Source: Blautia sp. An81
Lineage (GTDB): Bacteria > Bacillota > Clostridia > Lachnospirales > Lachnospiraceae
Assembly (NCBI RefSeq): GCF_002161285.1
Contig: NZ_NFHH01000020.1
Span: 1-64,000, forward strand
Direction of reading: 5' to 3'
Length of the DNA stretch: 64,000 nucleotides
Every line of letters starts with the position of its first letter. Position 1 is the stretch's first letter. Under the pieces are notes generated by a model. The model did not search any database. It saw nothing but the letters and a program-made list of their open reading frames with translations, and was not told where the DNA came from. Position numbers and translations under genes: made by a program. Below, piece by piece: positions 25,960 to 34,594 of the stretch.

Positions 25960-26770
25960 GGAAAAATTAAAAGCTGCTTTTGATCAGGTTCATGCCGGGG
26001 ATGCTTTGAAATCCAATACGAAAAATTACCTTTTTGAGCATGTATATAAGAAAGGCCATGTTCCCAGAACTTTCCTCCGGAGATTTGCAGTCTCAGCAGC
26101 CTGCTCTCTCCTTGTTTTCCTGGCCGGAGGCTCCTATCTGTTCTTCACGCCTACTGCTTTTATCAGCGTAGATGTAAACCCCTCTCTGGAACTTGGAATT
26201 AATCGCTTTGATCGGGTGGTCTCGGTCACCGGATATAACGAAGACGGCCAGAATCTGGCGGATAATCTGAGCCTTAAGTATCTGAATTATGCAGAAGCCC
26301 TGAAAAACCTTCTGGCAGATGAAGAGATGGAAGTCTATCTGGCCGATAATGCAGATGTGGTACTGACTGTAGCCGGAGACAATGAATCCCAAAGCAGCGA
26401 AATCCTGCAGAATGTAGAGTCCTCTATGTCCGAACATGAAAATGTATACTGCCATTCCAGCAATACAGAAGAACTCCACCACGCCCACGACGCTGGTCTC
26501 TCTTTTGGAAAATATCAGTCCTGGGAAATCCTTCAGGACCTGGATGCCGGCATCTCCCTGGAAGAAATCCAGGATATGACTATGACTGAAATCCGGGATT
26601 TAATCTGGAAATACTCTCAGGAAAAATTCCAGGAAAATCCTATGTCTGGTGATTCCGAAAACATGGAGGATTCCCAGGAGTGCCCCCTTGATGGTTCACA
26701 AGATTCCTCTGATGAAGAGAATTCCCTAAAGCATCTCCATGGACATCATGGGCAGTCCGAAGATGAATAG
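25949..26770 (+). CDS. Membrane anti-sigma factor with RsgI-like ectodomain
   Basis: 273 residues: a short N-terminal cytosolic part that should hold the sigma factor (about 1-44), one membrane helix (about 46-66) and an outside domain starting with FISVDVNPSLELGINRFD. This is the RsgI-type segment that self-cleaves between Asn and Pro (N77-P78). The distal part is acidic and rich in His (LHHAHDAG, HLHGHHGQ). Start chosen at 25949, 9 bases after GGAGG; ATG at 25943 is possible. It is unusual for an ECF sigma rather than SigI to be paired with an RsgI-type ectodomain. Confidence 0.82.
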   Translation: MENKEKLKAAFDQVHAGDALKSNTKNYLFEHVYKKGHVPRTFLRRFAVSAACSLLVFLAGGSYLFFTPTAFISVDVNPSLELGINRFDRVVSVTGYNEDGQNLADNLSLKYLNYAEALKNLLADEEMEVYLADNADVVLTVAGDNESQSSEILQNVESSMSEHENVYCHSSNTEELHHAHDAGLSFGKYQSWEILQDLDAGISLEEIQDMTMTEIRDLIWKYSQEKFQENPMSGDSENMEDSQECPLDGSQDSSDEENSLKHLHGHHGQSEDE

Positions 26771-26878
26771 GGATGCATCCAGAATGAAAAACAGGCTATC
26801 CCCTTCTGCAGATCAAAAATAAATGCTTGCCAAAAAACACAAGTTATAGTATCATAGAAAGGCAGGAAATCTGCAGAT

Positions 26879-26946
26879 GTCGCTATAGCTCGGCTGGATA
26901 GAGGACCGCCTCCTAAGGTGGCAGCCCGTTCAAGTCCAAAACTGAA
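26879..26946 (+). pseudogene. Degenerate tRNA-Arg(CCU)-like sequence
   Basis: Contains the D-arm (TAGCTCGGCTGGATAGAG), anticodon region GCCTCCTAAGG and a TTCAAGTCC T-loop-like end. The acceptor arms do not pair and the anticodon and T stems are damaged, so it is not expected to be a working tRNA. An intact tRNA-Arg(CCU) lies 46 bases downstream. It may be a relic of integration at a tRNA gene. Confidence 0.55.
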
Positions 26947-26954
26947 TAATTTGG

Positions 26955-26983
26955 TTGTAGCGGTTGCATAAAACCGTTATAAT
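26955..26983 (+). promoter_or_regulatory. Promoter of tRNA-Arg
   Basis: TTGTAG (26955-26960), a 17-base spacer and TATAAT (26978-26983), ending 8 bases before the mature tRNA start. Confidence 0.65.
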
Positions 26984-26991
26984 ATAGACAA

Positions 26992-27065
26992 GTTCCTGTA
27001 GCTCAGTAGGATAGAGCGATTGCCTCCTAAGCAATAGGCCGCTGGTTCGACTCCAGTCAGGAACG
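26992..27065 (+). tRNA. tRNA-Arg (anticodon CCU)
   Basis: 74-base cloverleaf reading AGG codons. The acceptor arms GTTCCTG / CAGGAAC pair fully, the D-arm is GCTCAGTAGGATAGAGC, the anticodon arm ATTGC-CTCCTAA-GCAAT and the T-arm GCTGG-TTCGACT-CCAGT (with one G-T pair). No CCA is encoded. A terminator follows directly. Confidence 0.95.
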
Positions 27066-27067
27066 TA

Positions 27068-27104
27068 TAAACGCCATGAATCCAAGGATTTGTGGCGTTT
27101 TCTC
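27068..27104 (+). terminator. Terminator after tRNA-Arg
   Basis: AACGCCA...TGGCGTT with an inner GAATCC/GGATTT stem, followed by a T-rich tract. Confidence 0.8.
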
Positions 27105-27166
27105 TTTTAGAAATTCATGCATGGATATAAAATGCATAAATATAAATTCCTGCTAATTGGACTTGA

Positions 27167-27370
27167 ACTGCTTTACCAACTTCTGCTAATAAAATCAGTG
27201 TGCTTGCTAGGCAGGCCAACAACTATATCAACAACGTGGAGAAATTCTTTGATGAAGGCAATCCAAATCCTACCGCCTTAAACGAATTTATCGCAGAGGC
27301 AAAGAAGCTGGATTCCAAAGCGATGTCCTACAACTTCGGTATTATGAAAGAACTGAATAGTAAAAAATAG
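27167..27370 (+). pseudogene. 3' end of an unrecognised gene
   Basis: An open frame without start ends at TAG 27368-27370 and encodes VLARQANNYINNVEKFFDEG, then a helical tail ending MKELNSKK. It reads like genuine protein, but only about 60 residues remain and I do not recognise the family. The next hairpin (27371-27408) would be its terminator. Probably debris of an element that used the nearby tRNA-Arg gene. Confidence 0.35.
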
Positions 27371-27408
27371 AAGTGGTCAGTCACACATAAGGGAGGCTGA
27401 CCACTTTC
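27371..27408 (-). terminator. Terminator shared by the 27167 remnant and the DUF4143 gene
   Basis: AAGTGGTCAG / CTGACCACTT, 10-base stem with T-rich flank on plus and an A/T-rich flank on minus, 7 bases from the DUF4143 stop. Confidence 0.75.
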
Positions 27409-27414
27409 TATTAT

Positions 27415-28641
27415 CTATATAAGATTACAAGGAATAAAGCAGTTTTTCTGATCAATCGGTATTACTTCTTCGCACATGCAGACAATACCGCCGCTGCCAC
27501 GTTCTAAGGTTGTCTTGTCGAGCACCTCGTATTTTTTGATTTCTCTGCGATCAGGATTTGCAGATTTTTTGATTTCCAGCGGATGAACCAATCCATTTTC
27601 TTCTACAATCACATCAATTTCTTTTGCGTTAGAATCACGGTAGTATGTCAGGTTTGCTTTATCTGCTGAGTAAGAAAAACTTTTCAAAAGCTCGATCACA
27701 ACATAGTTTTCAAAATAGTGTCCGTTTACGGCACCATTCATCAGGGTATCTCTGGTAAGCCACATAGACAGATAGGCACACAGTCCGGTATCACAGAAAT
27801 ACAGTTTGGGTGTTTTTGTTAATCGCTTCAATTCATTATTGGCAAAGGGCGGCAGAAGATAGACAATGCCTAATCCCTGCAAGATCCGCAGCCATTCTTT
27901 GGCTGTGGGCTGAGAAATTTCGGCTGCCTCCGCCAAAGTTTTATAATTTACCTGCTCGGCTGTCAAGGCAGCACAGGCAGTAAGAAATTTTCGGAAACGT
28001 ACAGAATCGGTAATACCGCCTTCTTCCGCCACATCCCGCATCAGGTAGGTTTCAATATAAGAATTGAAATATTCCTGTCTCTGCTCGGCATCGGCCCGTA
28101 GCGCGTCTGGCATCCCGCCGCGCCAGATATGCTCGAACACATCTACAATATCATTCTTTTTTGCCGTTTTCTGCCGCTCCAAAAGACACGGCAGAGAGAA
28201 ATCCAGTTTGTTTGTAAAAACTTCTCCGTCTACTTCATTTTTGGAAAAGCTGTATAGCTCCAGAATCCCGATTCTTCCGGCCAGTGTATCGCGGATATTT
28301 TTCATCATCTTATACTGCTGGGAGCCGGTCAGCCAGAATAAACCTCTTTCTTCGGTTTCATCGCACATAATTTTAATCTGTTCAAACAGCTCCGGGGCTT
28401 TCTGTATTTCATCAATGATGATTGGAGGCTTGTAAGTCTGAAAGAACAATACGGGATCTGTTTGGGCCAGGGTTCTTGCCATTGTATTATCCATAGAAAT
28501 GTAAGTGCGGTTTTGTCCCTCGGCCAAATGTTTCAGCATGGTAGTTTTACCAACCTGCCGCGCACCTGTTACAAGCACTGCTTTGAAAAAGGAACTCATA
28601 CGCAAAAATTTCCGTTCCAATGCTCGCTCAATATATGGCAT
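27415..28641 (-). CDS. AAA+ ATP-binding protein with DUF4143 domain
   Basis: 408 residues. N-terminal AAA_14 ATPase: Walker A GARQVGKTTMLKHLAEG, Walker B PPIIIDEIQKAPELFEQIK, sensor WLTGSQQYKMM. A C-terminal winged-helix/PD-(D/E)XK-like DUF4143 domain follows (YFENYVVIELLKSF, KEIDVIVEENGLVHPLEIKK). It is a widespread stand-alone cytosolic gene of unknown role in gut bacteria and archaea, often present in several copies. Located in a region of mobile-element debris. Confidence 0.9.
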   Translation of the reverse strand: MPYIERALERKFLRMSSFFKAVLVTGARQVGKTTMLKHLAEGQNRTYISMDNTMARTLAQTDPVLFFQTYKPPIIIDEIQKAPELFEQIKIMCDETEERGLFWLTGSQQYKMMKNIRDTLAGRIGILELYSFSKNEVDGEVFTNKLDFSLPCLLERQKTAKKNDIVDVFEHIWRGGMPDALRADAEQRQEYFNSYIETYLMRDVAEEGGITDSVRFRKFLTACAALTAEQVNYKTLAEAAEISQPTAKEWLRILQGLGIVYLLPPFANNELKRLTKTPKLYFCDTGLCAYLSMWLTRDTLMNGAVNGHYFENYVVIELLKSFSYSADKANLTYYRDSNAKEIDVIVEENGLVHPLEIKKSANPDRREIKKYEVLDKTTLERGSGGIVCMCEEVIPIDQKNCFIPCNLI

Positions 28642-28849
28642 AACATGACCTCCTTATTTTTAGGAAAATATAAAGTTTGCTTTATTTTATCCTAAAAACA
28701 TACCCTTGTCAACTACTGCAAAGCACATTGAAACCGCGTTTTGCTCCCTAATGTAACCAATATAATATATGATTGGTTACATCCGTATAATAGCTACCCC
28801 CTGTTTTTTAGATTACCCATGCGAAAAAATATTTATTCAAAGCAATAAG

Positions 28850-29002
28850 TTATTTTCCCGTGCTGCCAAAAGCGCCCGCGCCGCGTTGTCCGCCCAGGTC
28901 ATTCACGAAATCTGCAATCACCACAGGCATGATGATAAAGCGGTCAGCGCCGCCATTGGTGCAGGTGGAAAGGGTCAGCACCTTGCCGCTGCCTGCTGCC
29001 AT
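28850..29002 (-). pseudogene. C-terminal remnant of a class B sortase
   Basis: The minus strand encodes KVLTLSTCTNGGADRFIIMP followed by a short tail ending at TAA 28850-28852. TLSTC is the catalytic Cys motif of SrtB-type sortases, with the following Arg at the expected spacing. Only about 50 residues remain. Local GC content is clearly higher than the surrounding DNA, pointing to a foreign source; such sortases are common on clostridial integrative conjugative elements. The rest of 28642-29252 shows no other gene. Confidence 0.55.
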
Positions 29003-29252
29003 GGCAATGCAGATCAGAAGCACGCCTCGGCGACAACACCGACTCCTGAACCGTGGGACAGCCTTTGGGCTGTTTTACATATCATCCTCTGATTACCGTC
29101 TTCATCTTTTATTTTTTTCTTTATAAGCTGTAAAAACGCTGTAAAAACCTTCAGGGAATGATTGCCGTTCGCCTTTAAACATGGTATATTAGTAATATGT
29201 ATTGTGATGATTTCACAAAAAAACTATAAAGAATATGGTAGGAGTGGTAAAA

Positions 29253-30935
29253 ATGTATCAGGAAGAGTATAAGCGTTGGTTAAACGCAGATCTGGAGGAT
29301 GCGGATTTAAATCCGGAATTATCCCGGATCGAAGGAAACGATGATGAAATTAAAGAACGTTTTGCAGTAGCCCTGAAATTCGGTACAGCCGGGCTTCGCG
29401 GTGTATTGGGAGCAGGAACAAACCGCATGAATATTTATGTAGTCCGCCAGGCTACTCAGGGCCTTGCGAACTGGGTAAAAACTCAGGGCGGCACACAGAC
29501 TGTTGCTATCAGCTACGACAGCCGTCTGAAAAGTGATGTGTTTGCCAAGAATGCCGCTGGAGTTCTGGCAGCAAATGGAATCAAGGTAAGGATTTATGAC
29601 GCCTTAATGCCTGTACCGGCCCTTTCCTTTGCAACACGTTACTACAACTGCAACGCAGGTGTCATGGTAACAGCATCTCATAACCCTGCAAAATACAATG
29701 GATATAAAGCTTACGGTCCCGATGGCTGCCAGATGACTGATGACGCCGCCGCTATTGTATATGAAGAAATCCAGAAGACAGATGTACTTACCGGCGCAAA
29801 ATATATGTCCTTTGCTCAGGGCGTTGAAGAAGGTCTCATCCGTTTTGTAGGGGATGACTGCAAGAAAGCCCTGTATGAAGCTATCGAATCCAGACAGGTT
29901 CGTCCAGGTCTGTGCAAAACAGCCGGCCTGAAATTAGTATACAGCCCTCTGAATGGTTCAGGTCTTGTACCGGTAACTCAGGTATTAAAGGACATTGGTA
30001 TCACCGATATCACCATTGTTCCTGATCAGGAATATCCTAACGGCTATTTCACCACCTGCAGCTATCCGAACCCGGAAATCTTCGAGGCTCTGGAGCAGGG
30101 ACTGAATCTGGCAAAAGAAACCGGAGCCGACCTGATGCTTGCCACTGACCCGGATGCAGACCGTGTAGGCATTGCCATGAAATGCCCGGATGGTTCCTAT
30201 GAACTGGTAAGCGGAAATGAAGTAGGCGTACTCCTTCTGGACTACATCTGTGCAGGACGTATCGAAAAAGGCACTATGCCTGAAAAAGCTGTAGCTGTAA
30301 AATCTATTGTATCCACTCCTCTGGCAGATGCTGTAGCTGAGCACTACGGAGTAGAATTAAGAAGTGTTCTCACCGGCTTTAAATGGATCGGCGATCAGAT
30401 CGCACAGTTAGAGGCTGCTGGAGAAGTTGACCGTTTCATCTTCGGTTTCGAAGAGAGCTACGGCTATCTGGCAGGTCCCTATGTTCGTGATAAAGACGCT
30501 GTTATCGGCTCTATGCTGATCTGCGAAATGGCTGCTTACTACAGAAGCATCGGAAGCTCTCTGAAACAGAGAATGGAAGAAATCTATGCTCAGTACGGAC
30601 GTTACCTTAACAAGATTGACAGTTTTGAATTCCCAGGATTAAGCGGCATGGACAAAATGGCCGGAATCATGGAAGGTCTGAGAAAGAATCCTCTTACTGA
30701 AATCGCAGGATACAAGGTTACAAGCGTAACCGACTATACAAAGCCGGAAGAAACCGGACTACCTTCCGCCAATGTTCTCATCTATAAACTTGAGAACAAG
30801 GAAACTGTTATCGTTCGTCCTTCAGGAACAGAGCCAAAGATTAAAGTATACTATACAACCCTTGGCAAAGACCTGGCAGAGGCTCAGGCAGAGAAAGACA
30901 AGCTGTCTGAAGCTATGAAGCCAATCATGGCATAA
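29253..30935 (+). CDS. pgcA: Phosphoglucomutase / phosphomannomutase family (PgcA-like)
   Basis: 560-residue alpha-D-phosphohexomutase interconverting glucose-1-phosphate and glucose-6-phosphate. All four family motifs are present: the phosphoserine loop VMVTASHNPAKYNGYK, the metal loop ATDPDADRVGIAM, the sugar loop FGFEESYGYLAG and the phosphate-binding VRPSGTEPKIKVYY. Full length for the PgcA subgroup. Start chosen at 29253, 9 bases after AGGAG; an ATG at 29235 overlaps that site. Single-gene unit with a terminator at 31008. Links glycogen or cell-envelope sugar supply to glycolysis. Confidence 0.95.
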   Translation: MYQEEYKRWLNADLEDADLNPELSRIEGNDDEIKERFAVALKFGTAGLRGVLGAGTNRMNIYVVRQATQGLANWVKTQGGTQTVAISYDSRLKSDVFAKNAAGVLAANGIKVRIYDALMPVPALSFATRYYNCNAGVMVTASHNPAKYNGYKAYGPDGCQMTDDAAAIVYEEIQKTDVLTGAKYMSFAQGVEEGLIRFVGDDCKKALYEAIESRQVRPGLCKTAGLKLVYSPLNGSGLVPVTQVLKDIGITDITIVPDQEYPNGYFTTCSYPNPEIFEALEQGLNLAKETGADLMLATDPDADRVGIAMKCPDGSYELVSGNEVGVLLLDYICAGRIEKGTMPEKAVAVKSIVSTPLADAVAEHYGVELRSVLTGFKWIGDQIAQLEAAGEVDRFIFGFEESYGYLAGPYVRDKDAVIGSMLICEMAAYYRSIGSSLKQRMEEIYAQYGRYLNKIDSFEFPGLSGMDKMAGIMEGLRKNPLTEIAGYKVTSVTDYTKPEETGLPSANVLIYKLENKETVIVRPSGTEPKIKVYYTTLGKDLAEAQAEKDKLSEAMKPIMA

Positions 30936-31007
30936 AAACAGAGAAAACTATAATGCTTTCAAACAATAGGCAGCACAACCTATAAACTGTCTGCTGTCAT
31001 GAATAAT

Positions 31008-31038
31008 AGGCGGTTCGCAGAGCGGACCGTCTGTTTTT
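31008..31038 (+). terminator. Terminator after phosphoglucomutase
   Basis: AGGCGGTTCGC pairs with GCGGACCGTCT (two G-T pairs), followed by GTTTTT. Confidence 0.75.
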
Positions 31039-31065
31039 AAGACCTTTCCGGTCCGATTTCCCCTC

Positions 31066-31094
31066 TTGACATTTTTCCCTGATATGTATAATAT
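31066..31094 (+). promoter_or_regulatory. Promoter of the thiT riboswitch transcript
   Basis: TTGACA (31066-31071) with either TATAAT (31087-31092, 15-base spacer) or TAATAT (31089-31094, 17-base spacer). About 30 bases before the riboswitch. Confidence 0.7.
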
Positions 31095-31120
31095 AAAGTC
31101 CGGTTAAACTACATAAGATT

Positions 31121-31215
31121 GATAACAAGGGGAGCTTGTGTTACAGGCTGAGAGGAAGTTGTAAGCTTCGACCCATAACCTGATTTGGATAATGCCAACG
31201 TAGGGATGCGTTATT
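31121..31215 (+). promoter_or_regulatory. TPP riboswitch (THI element)
   Basis: The conserved blocks appear in order: AAGGGGAGC, GGCTGAGAGGAA, GACCCATAACCTGATTTGGAT and AATGCCAACGTAGGGA, with P1 arms ATAAC/GTTAT closing the fold. It senses thiamine pyrophosphate and represses the thiamine transporter downstream. No strong terminator follows; GTTTTC/GGAAAC sits against AGGAGGG of the next gene, so control is probably at translation. Confidence 0.95.
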
Positions 31216-31263
31216 TTACTACAGCCCTTTTGTTTTCAGTCTTGGAAACAGGAGGGATTTTTT

Positions 31264-31929
31264 ATGTTTCAATTTCTTGTTAATGCAGAAGGAGGACTGA
31301 CTACCGCCGGATATGTACTCTGCATTGCCGCAGGGATTCTTCTTTTCGTGGCAGCCCTTGTCTTTGCAGGCAGGATTTCAGAGAAGAAAAAGATGGGAAC
31401 CAGACAGCTTGTTTTCTGTGCCATGGCCATGGCGCTGGCTTTTATTACCTCTTATCTGAAGCTGTTCAATATGCCCTGGGGCGGAAGCGTGACTTTATGC
31501 AGTATGCTTTTCATTGTTCTTATAGCAAACTGGTATGGTCCAAAGACTGGTATTCTGGTAGGACTGGCCTACGGTATCCTGCAGTTTATCCAGGAACCCT
31601 ATGTACTTTCTTTGTTTCAGGTATGCTGCGACTATATCCTGGCCTTTGCCGCTCTTGGCGTAGCAGGATTCTTTGCAAAGAGTAAACATGGTCTATTGAA
31701 AGGCTACATAGCTGCCGTCATCGCCAGAGGCGCTTTCCACGCCCTGGGCGGTTATCTCTACTGGATGGACTACATGCCAGACAATTTTCCAAAGGCACTT
31801 ACCAGTGTATATCCTATTGTCTACAACTACAGCTATTTAGTTGCAGAAGGAATTATAACCGTGATCATCATTTCCATCCCTGCAGTATCTAAGGCCTTGA
31901 ATCGGGTAAAACAGACTGCACTGCAGTAA
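31264..31929 (+). CDS. thiT: ECF transporter S component for thiamine (ThiT)
   Basis: 221-residue membrane protein with six helices plus an extra N-terminal one. ThiT features: KLFNMPWGGSVTLCSMLFIV, WYGPKTGILVGLAYGILQFI, then QEPYVLSLFQ, and GGYLYWMDYMP. It captures thiamine and uses the shared EcfAAT module encoded elsewhere. Regulated by the TPP riboswitch directly upstream, which confirms the substrate. Confidence 0.95.
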   Translation: MFQFLVNAEGGLTTAGYVLCIAAGILLFVAALVFAGRISEKKKMGTRQLVFCAMAMALAFITSYLKLFNMPWGGSVTLCSMLFIVLIANWYGPKTGILVGLAYGILQFIQEPYVLSLFQVCCDYILAFAALGVAGFFAKSKHGLLKGYIAAVIARGAFHALGGYLYWMDYMPDNFPKALTSVYPIVYNYSYLVAEGIITVIIISIPAVSKALNRVKQTALQ

Positions 31930-31957
31930 AAACAAAAAATTCTGCCCTTTTTGCAGA

Positions 31958-32111
31958 CAGGGAGCTGTCGCATTAATCAAAATCGAGAATATTTATACAT
32001 TTTATTGCTCAGTCTGTGCCGCTTTGAGCCTATGGTCTCAAAGCTATGCTCGACAAATTCGCATAAAATGTGTAAATATTCCTGACATATGACTAATGCG
32101 ACAGCCCCCTG
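31958..32111. repeat. Concentric palindrome A with conserved 61-nt core
   Basis: Outer arms CAGGGAGCTGTCGCATTA... (31958-31979) and its mirror (32090-32111) have two mismatches. Inner arms ATTTATACATTTTAT (31991-32005) and ATAAAATGTGTAAAT (32063-32077) are centred on the same point. At the apex lies a core (32007-32067) with stem GCTTTGAG/CTCAAAGC. The same core sits at the apex of palindrome B (57587-57804), whose arms are unrelated. The outer arm also matches the hairpin at 52506-52560. Located between the convergent thiT and GH31 genes. Confidence 0.8.
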
Positions 32112-32131
32112 TTCTCTTTTTATATTTTTTT

Positions 32132-34564
32132 CTACGCTGTTATAATCTCTGTCAGCACCCCAAGCAGCTCTGAATCCAGTTCCATGGCCTGAAGCTGGGA
32201 TAAAAGTATGGTTTTATCTTCTGCATCTCTTACCATCTGATAGATTACGTCCTTCAGGACGAATTCAATCTCTGCTTGGTTCAGGAAATCAAAGGCGTAA
32301 GCCGCTATATCATTTTCTTTTTCTTTAATATTTCTCAGAAGAATCTGGATTTCCTGTGCAGAATCTAATTCTCCCAGGTCACAGCTCAGACTGGCTTTTT
32401 CTCTGTCATAAGCGATTTCTCCCAGTCTCCTTTCTCCTGCTACCGAAATCCTTACTGTTGTTTCCGGGAAGCTTTCTCTGGAAAGCTCTGCTGCTGCCTC
32501 TGTCTGGCAGGGCGCTACCTCATGGAAGATTACCTTCCAGTTTCTCTTCTGAGGCAGAAGCTCCTGGCTGCCCTGAGGGCTTTCGATTATCAGCTCTGCT
32601 GCATTCTCTCTGCTGTCCCAGGAAAAAGTCATAGGAGTCTTTACAAATTTCCCTTTTTTGTAATCTTCTGTTTCGCTGTCGTCTTCATAGAGTACAAAAC
32701 TTCCGTCTGCGCCGGGATAAACATGAAGACACATTTTTTCCGGATTTTTCTGGATACTGTCCACCTCTTCTGTCATAGGAATAATAGCCCCTGCTTTTGC
32801 CAGCACAGGGAAGGAAGACAGTCCCCGATACATGTTCATCATTCTTCCACCCCGGTATTTCATTCCGGTAAACACATCGTACCAGGTTCCCTTTGGCAGC
32901 CAGGCCCTTACTTTTCCTACGTTCAGGCGGTCAATCTGAGGCGCTGTAATAGGCGCACACAGAAGCTGGTTTCCGAAGAAATACTGATTCGGCACTTCAT
33001 AGGCTTCCCATTCTTCCGGATAGTCGTAGTACATAGGAAGAACCAGAGGAAGACCTTCCTCATAGGCCCGGTAGTTCATAGTGTAAAGATAAGGTACCAT
33101 CCGGTGTCTCAGCTGCAGGAAACCTTTCATCATATCTGCAATGTCCTTCCGGTATCTCCAGGGTTCCTTGGCATTAAACTCACTGTTGCTGGAGTGAAGA
33201 CGCATAACAGGAGAGAATACTCCGAACTGGAGCCACCGTCCTGCCATCTCATCATTTTTGATTCCCATCATATGGCCGCCGATGTCATGGCTCCACATGC
33301 CGTATCCAATGTTGGAGGCTGTAGCTGTAAAGTAAGGCTGGAAAGCAAGAGATGCCCAGGTCACAATGGTATCTCCGGAAAATCCTATGGGATAGCGGTG
33401 GCTTCCCGGTCCTGCGTATCTGGAAAAAGTCATAGGGCGTTTTCCCTCTCGCCCACTGTCCAGATAATGGTAATGGTTCAGCACCCAAAGAGGGTCCAGT
33501 CCTTCTACCTTGCTGAGGCCTCCGGACTGCCAGTCAAGCCACCAGAAATCCACGCCTTGTTTTTCCATAGGGTGGAAAATATGTTTAAAGCATGCTTCCA
33601 GGAAATTGGGATCTGCCGGGTCAAAGTTTATGGGCTGCTCTTTTTCCCAATCTACTCCCATTTCTTCTGCCACTGCCCTGTACTGCTCTTCGTGAGCCCG
33701 AACACCGTCTGCGGGGTGGACATTTAATGTCACTCTCATATTCCGGTTATGGAGCCACTGAAGGAACTCCTCCGGGTCTGGAAACAGATCTCGATTCCAG
33801 GTGTATCCTGTCCACCCGCTTCCGTACTTTGGATCAATGTCTACCAGATGCCAGTCCATATCAATAACCGCCACAGAAAAAGGAATTTTCTCCTTTTCAA
33901 ATCGGTTCATCAATTCTTTATAGGATTCCTCTGTATATTTATAATACCTGCTCCACCAGTTTCCCATGGCATATCTGGGAATCATAGGGCTTTTTCCGCA
34001 GAGATAATAGAAATCTTTCAGAGCCCTTTTATATTCATGTCCATAGCCCCAGAAATAAAGATCCTCTTCCTGATGGCTCCTTGGTTCTATCCAGCCATCC
34101 TCGCGAAGAAGGAGAGACTTACTGTCATCCAGCAGGGAAAATCCATTTTTTCCGATAATCCCTCTTTCCAGAGGGATTTCTCCGTCTGCCTCGTCCAGTG
34201 TTCTGGCTGTCCCCTTCAGGTCCTGAAAGTCCTGTCCATAATGCCAGATACTTCCATAGGCGCTGAAATTTCCCACAGCCTGGATAGATAAACCATTGGG
34301 CGAAAATTTCTTTTTGTCATAGATCAGATGAAGCATAGAAGTAAAGATTTCCAGCTGCTCTTCTGTCTCTTTATAAGTAAAGTCTACTTTAGGGAAATCC
34401 CGGTTCCACACGCTCTGGGTAGCCCGGTCCTCAAAAATACCCTCTTCACTGTATTCCAGCCTGACAAGGCCTTCTGTAAGCATAGTAATCCTGTATTTTT
34501 CTCCCTGAAGGATGTTCTCCGGGTCTGCTTTTGGATTTGTCTGGATTTTCCAGTTTTTATTCAT
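32132..34564 (-). CDS. Glycoside hydrolase family 31 (alpha-glucosidase-like)
   Basis: About 810-residue cytosolic enzyme (no signal peptide) that cleaves alpha-linked glucose or xylose. It shows the GH31 barrel: VIDMDWHLVDIDPKYGSGWT, the nucleophile region DFWWLDWQSGGL, FSGDTIVTWASLAFQ with the likely acid/base Asp, and SHDIGGHMMG. The C-terminal beta domains end with an extra helical tail. Start is the Met preceded by AGGAGGAG; the ATG at 34585 lies before this site. Downstream of a truncated MalG-type permease, so it was once the last gene of an alpha-glucoside uptake operon. Confidence 0.92.
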   Translation of the reverse strand: MNKNWKIQTNPKADPENILQGEKYRITMLTEGLVRLEYSEEGIFEDRATQSVWNRDFPKVDFTYKETEEQLEIFTSMLHLIYDKKKFSPNGLSIQAVGNFSAYGSIWHYGQDFQDLKGTARTLDEADGEIPLERGIIGKNGFSLLDDSKSLLLREDGWIEPRSHQEEDLYFWGYGHEYKRALKDFYYLCGKSPMIPRYAMGNWWSRYYKYTEESYKELMNRFEKEKIPFSVAVIDMDWHLVDIDPKYGSGWTGYTWNRDLFPDPEEFLQWLHNRNMRVTLNVHPADGVRAHEEQYRAVAEEMGVDWEKEQPINFDPADPNFLEACFKHIFHPMEKQGVDFWWLDWQSGGLSKVEGLDPLWVLNHYHYLDSGREGKRPMTFSRYAGPGSHRYPIGFSGDTIVTWASLAFQPYFTATASNIGYGMWSHDIGGHMMGIKNDEMAGRWLQFGVFSPVMRLHSSNSEFNAKEPWRYRKDIADMMKGFLQLRHRMVPYLYTMNYRAYEEGLPLVLPMYYDYPEEWEAYEVPNQYFFGNQLLCAPITAPQIDRLNVGKVRAWLPKGTWYDVFTGMKYRGGRMMNMYRGLSSFPVLAKAGAIIPMTEEVDSIQKNPEKMCLHVYPGADGSFVLYEDDSETEDYKKGKFVKTPMTFSWDSRENAAELIIESPQGSQELLPQKRNWKVIFHEVAPCQTEAAAELSRESFPETTVRISVAGERRLGEIAYDREKASLSCDLGELDSAQEIQILLRNIKEKENDIAAYAFDFLNQAEIEFVLKDVIYQMVRDAEDKTILLSQLQAMELDSELLGVLTEIITA

Positions 34565-34594
34565 TGTTTCTCCTCCTGTTTTCATTTATATATG

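Noticed and set aside
32522-33727. 401-residue plus-strand frame
   Set aside because: Entirely antisense to the GH31 gene, which has intact catalytic motifs.
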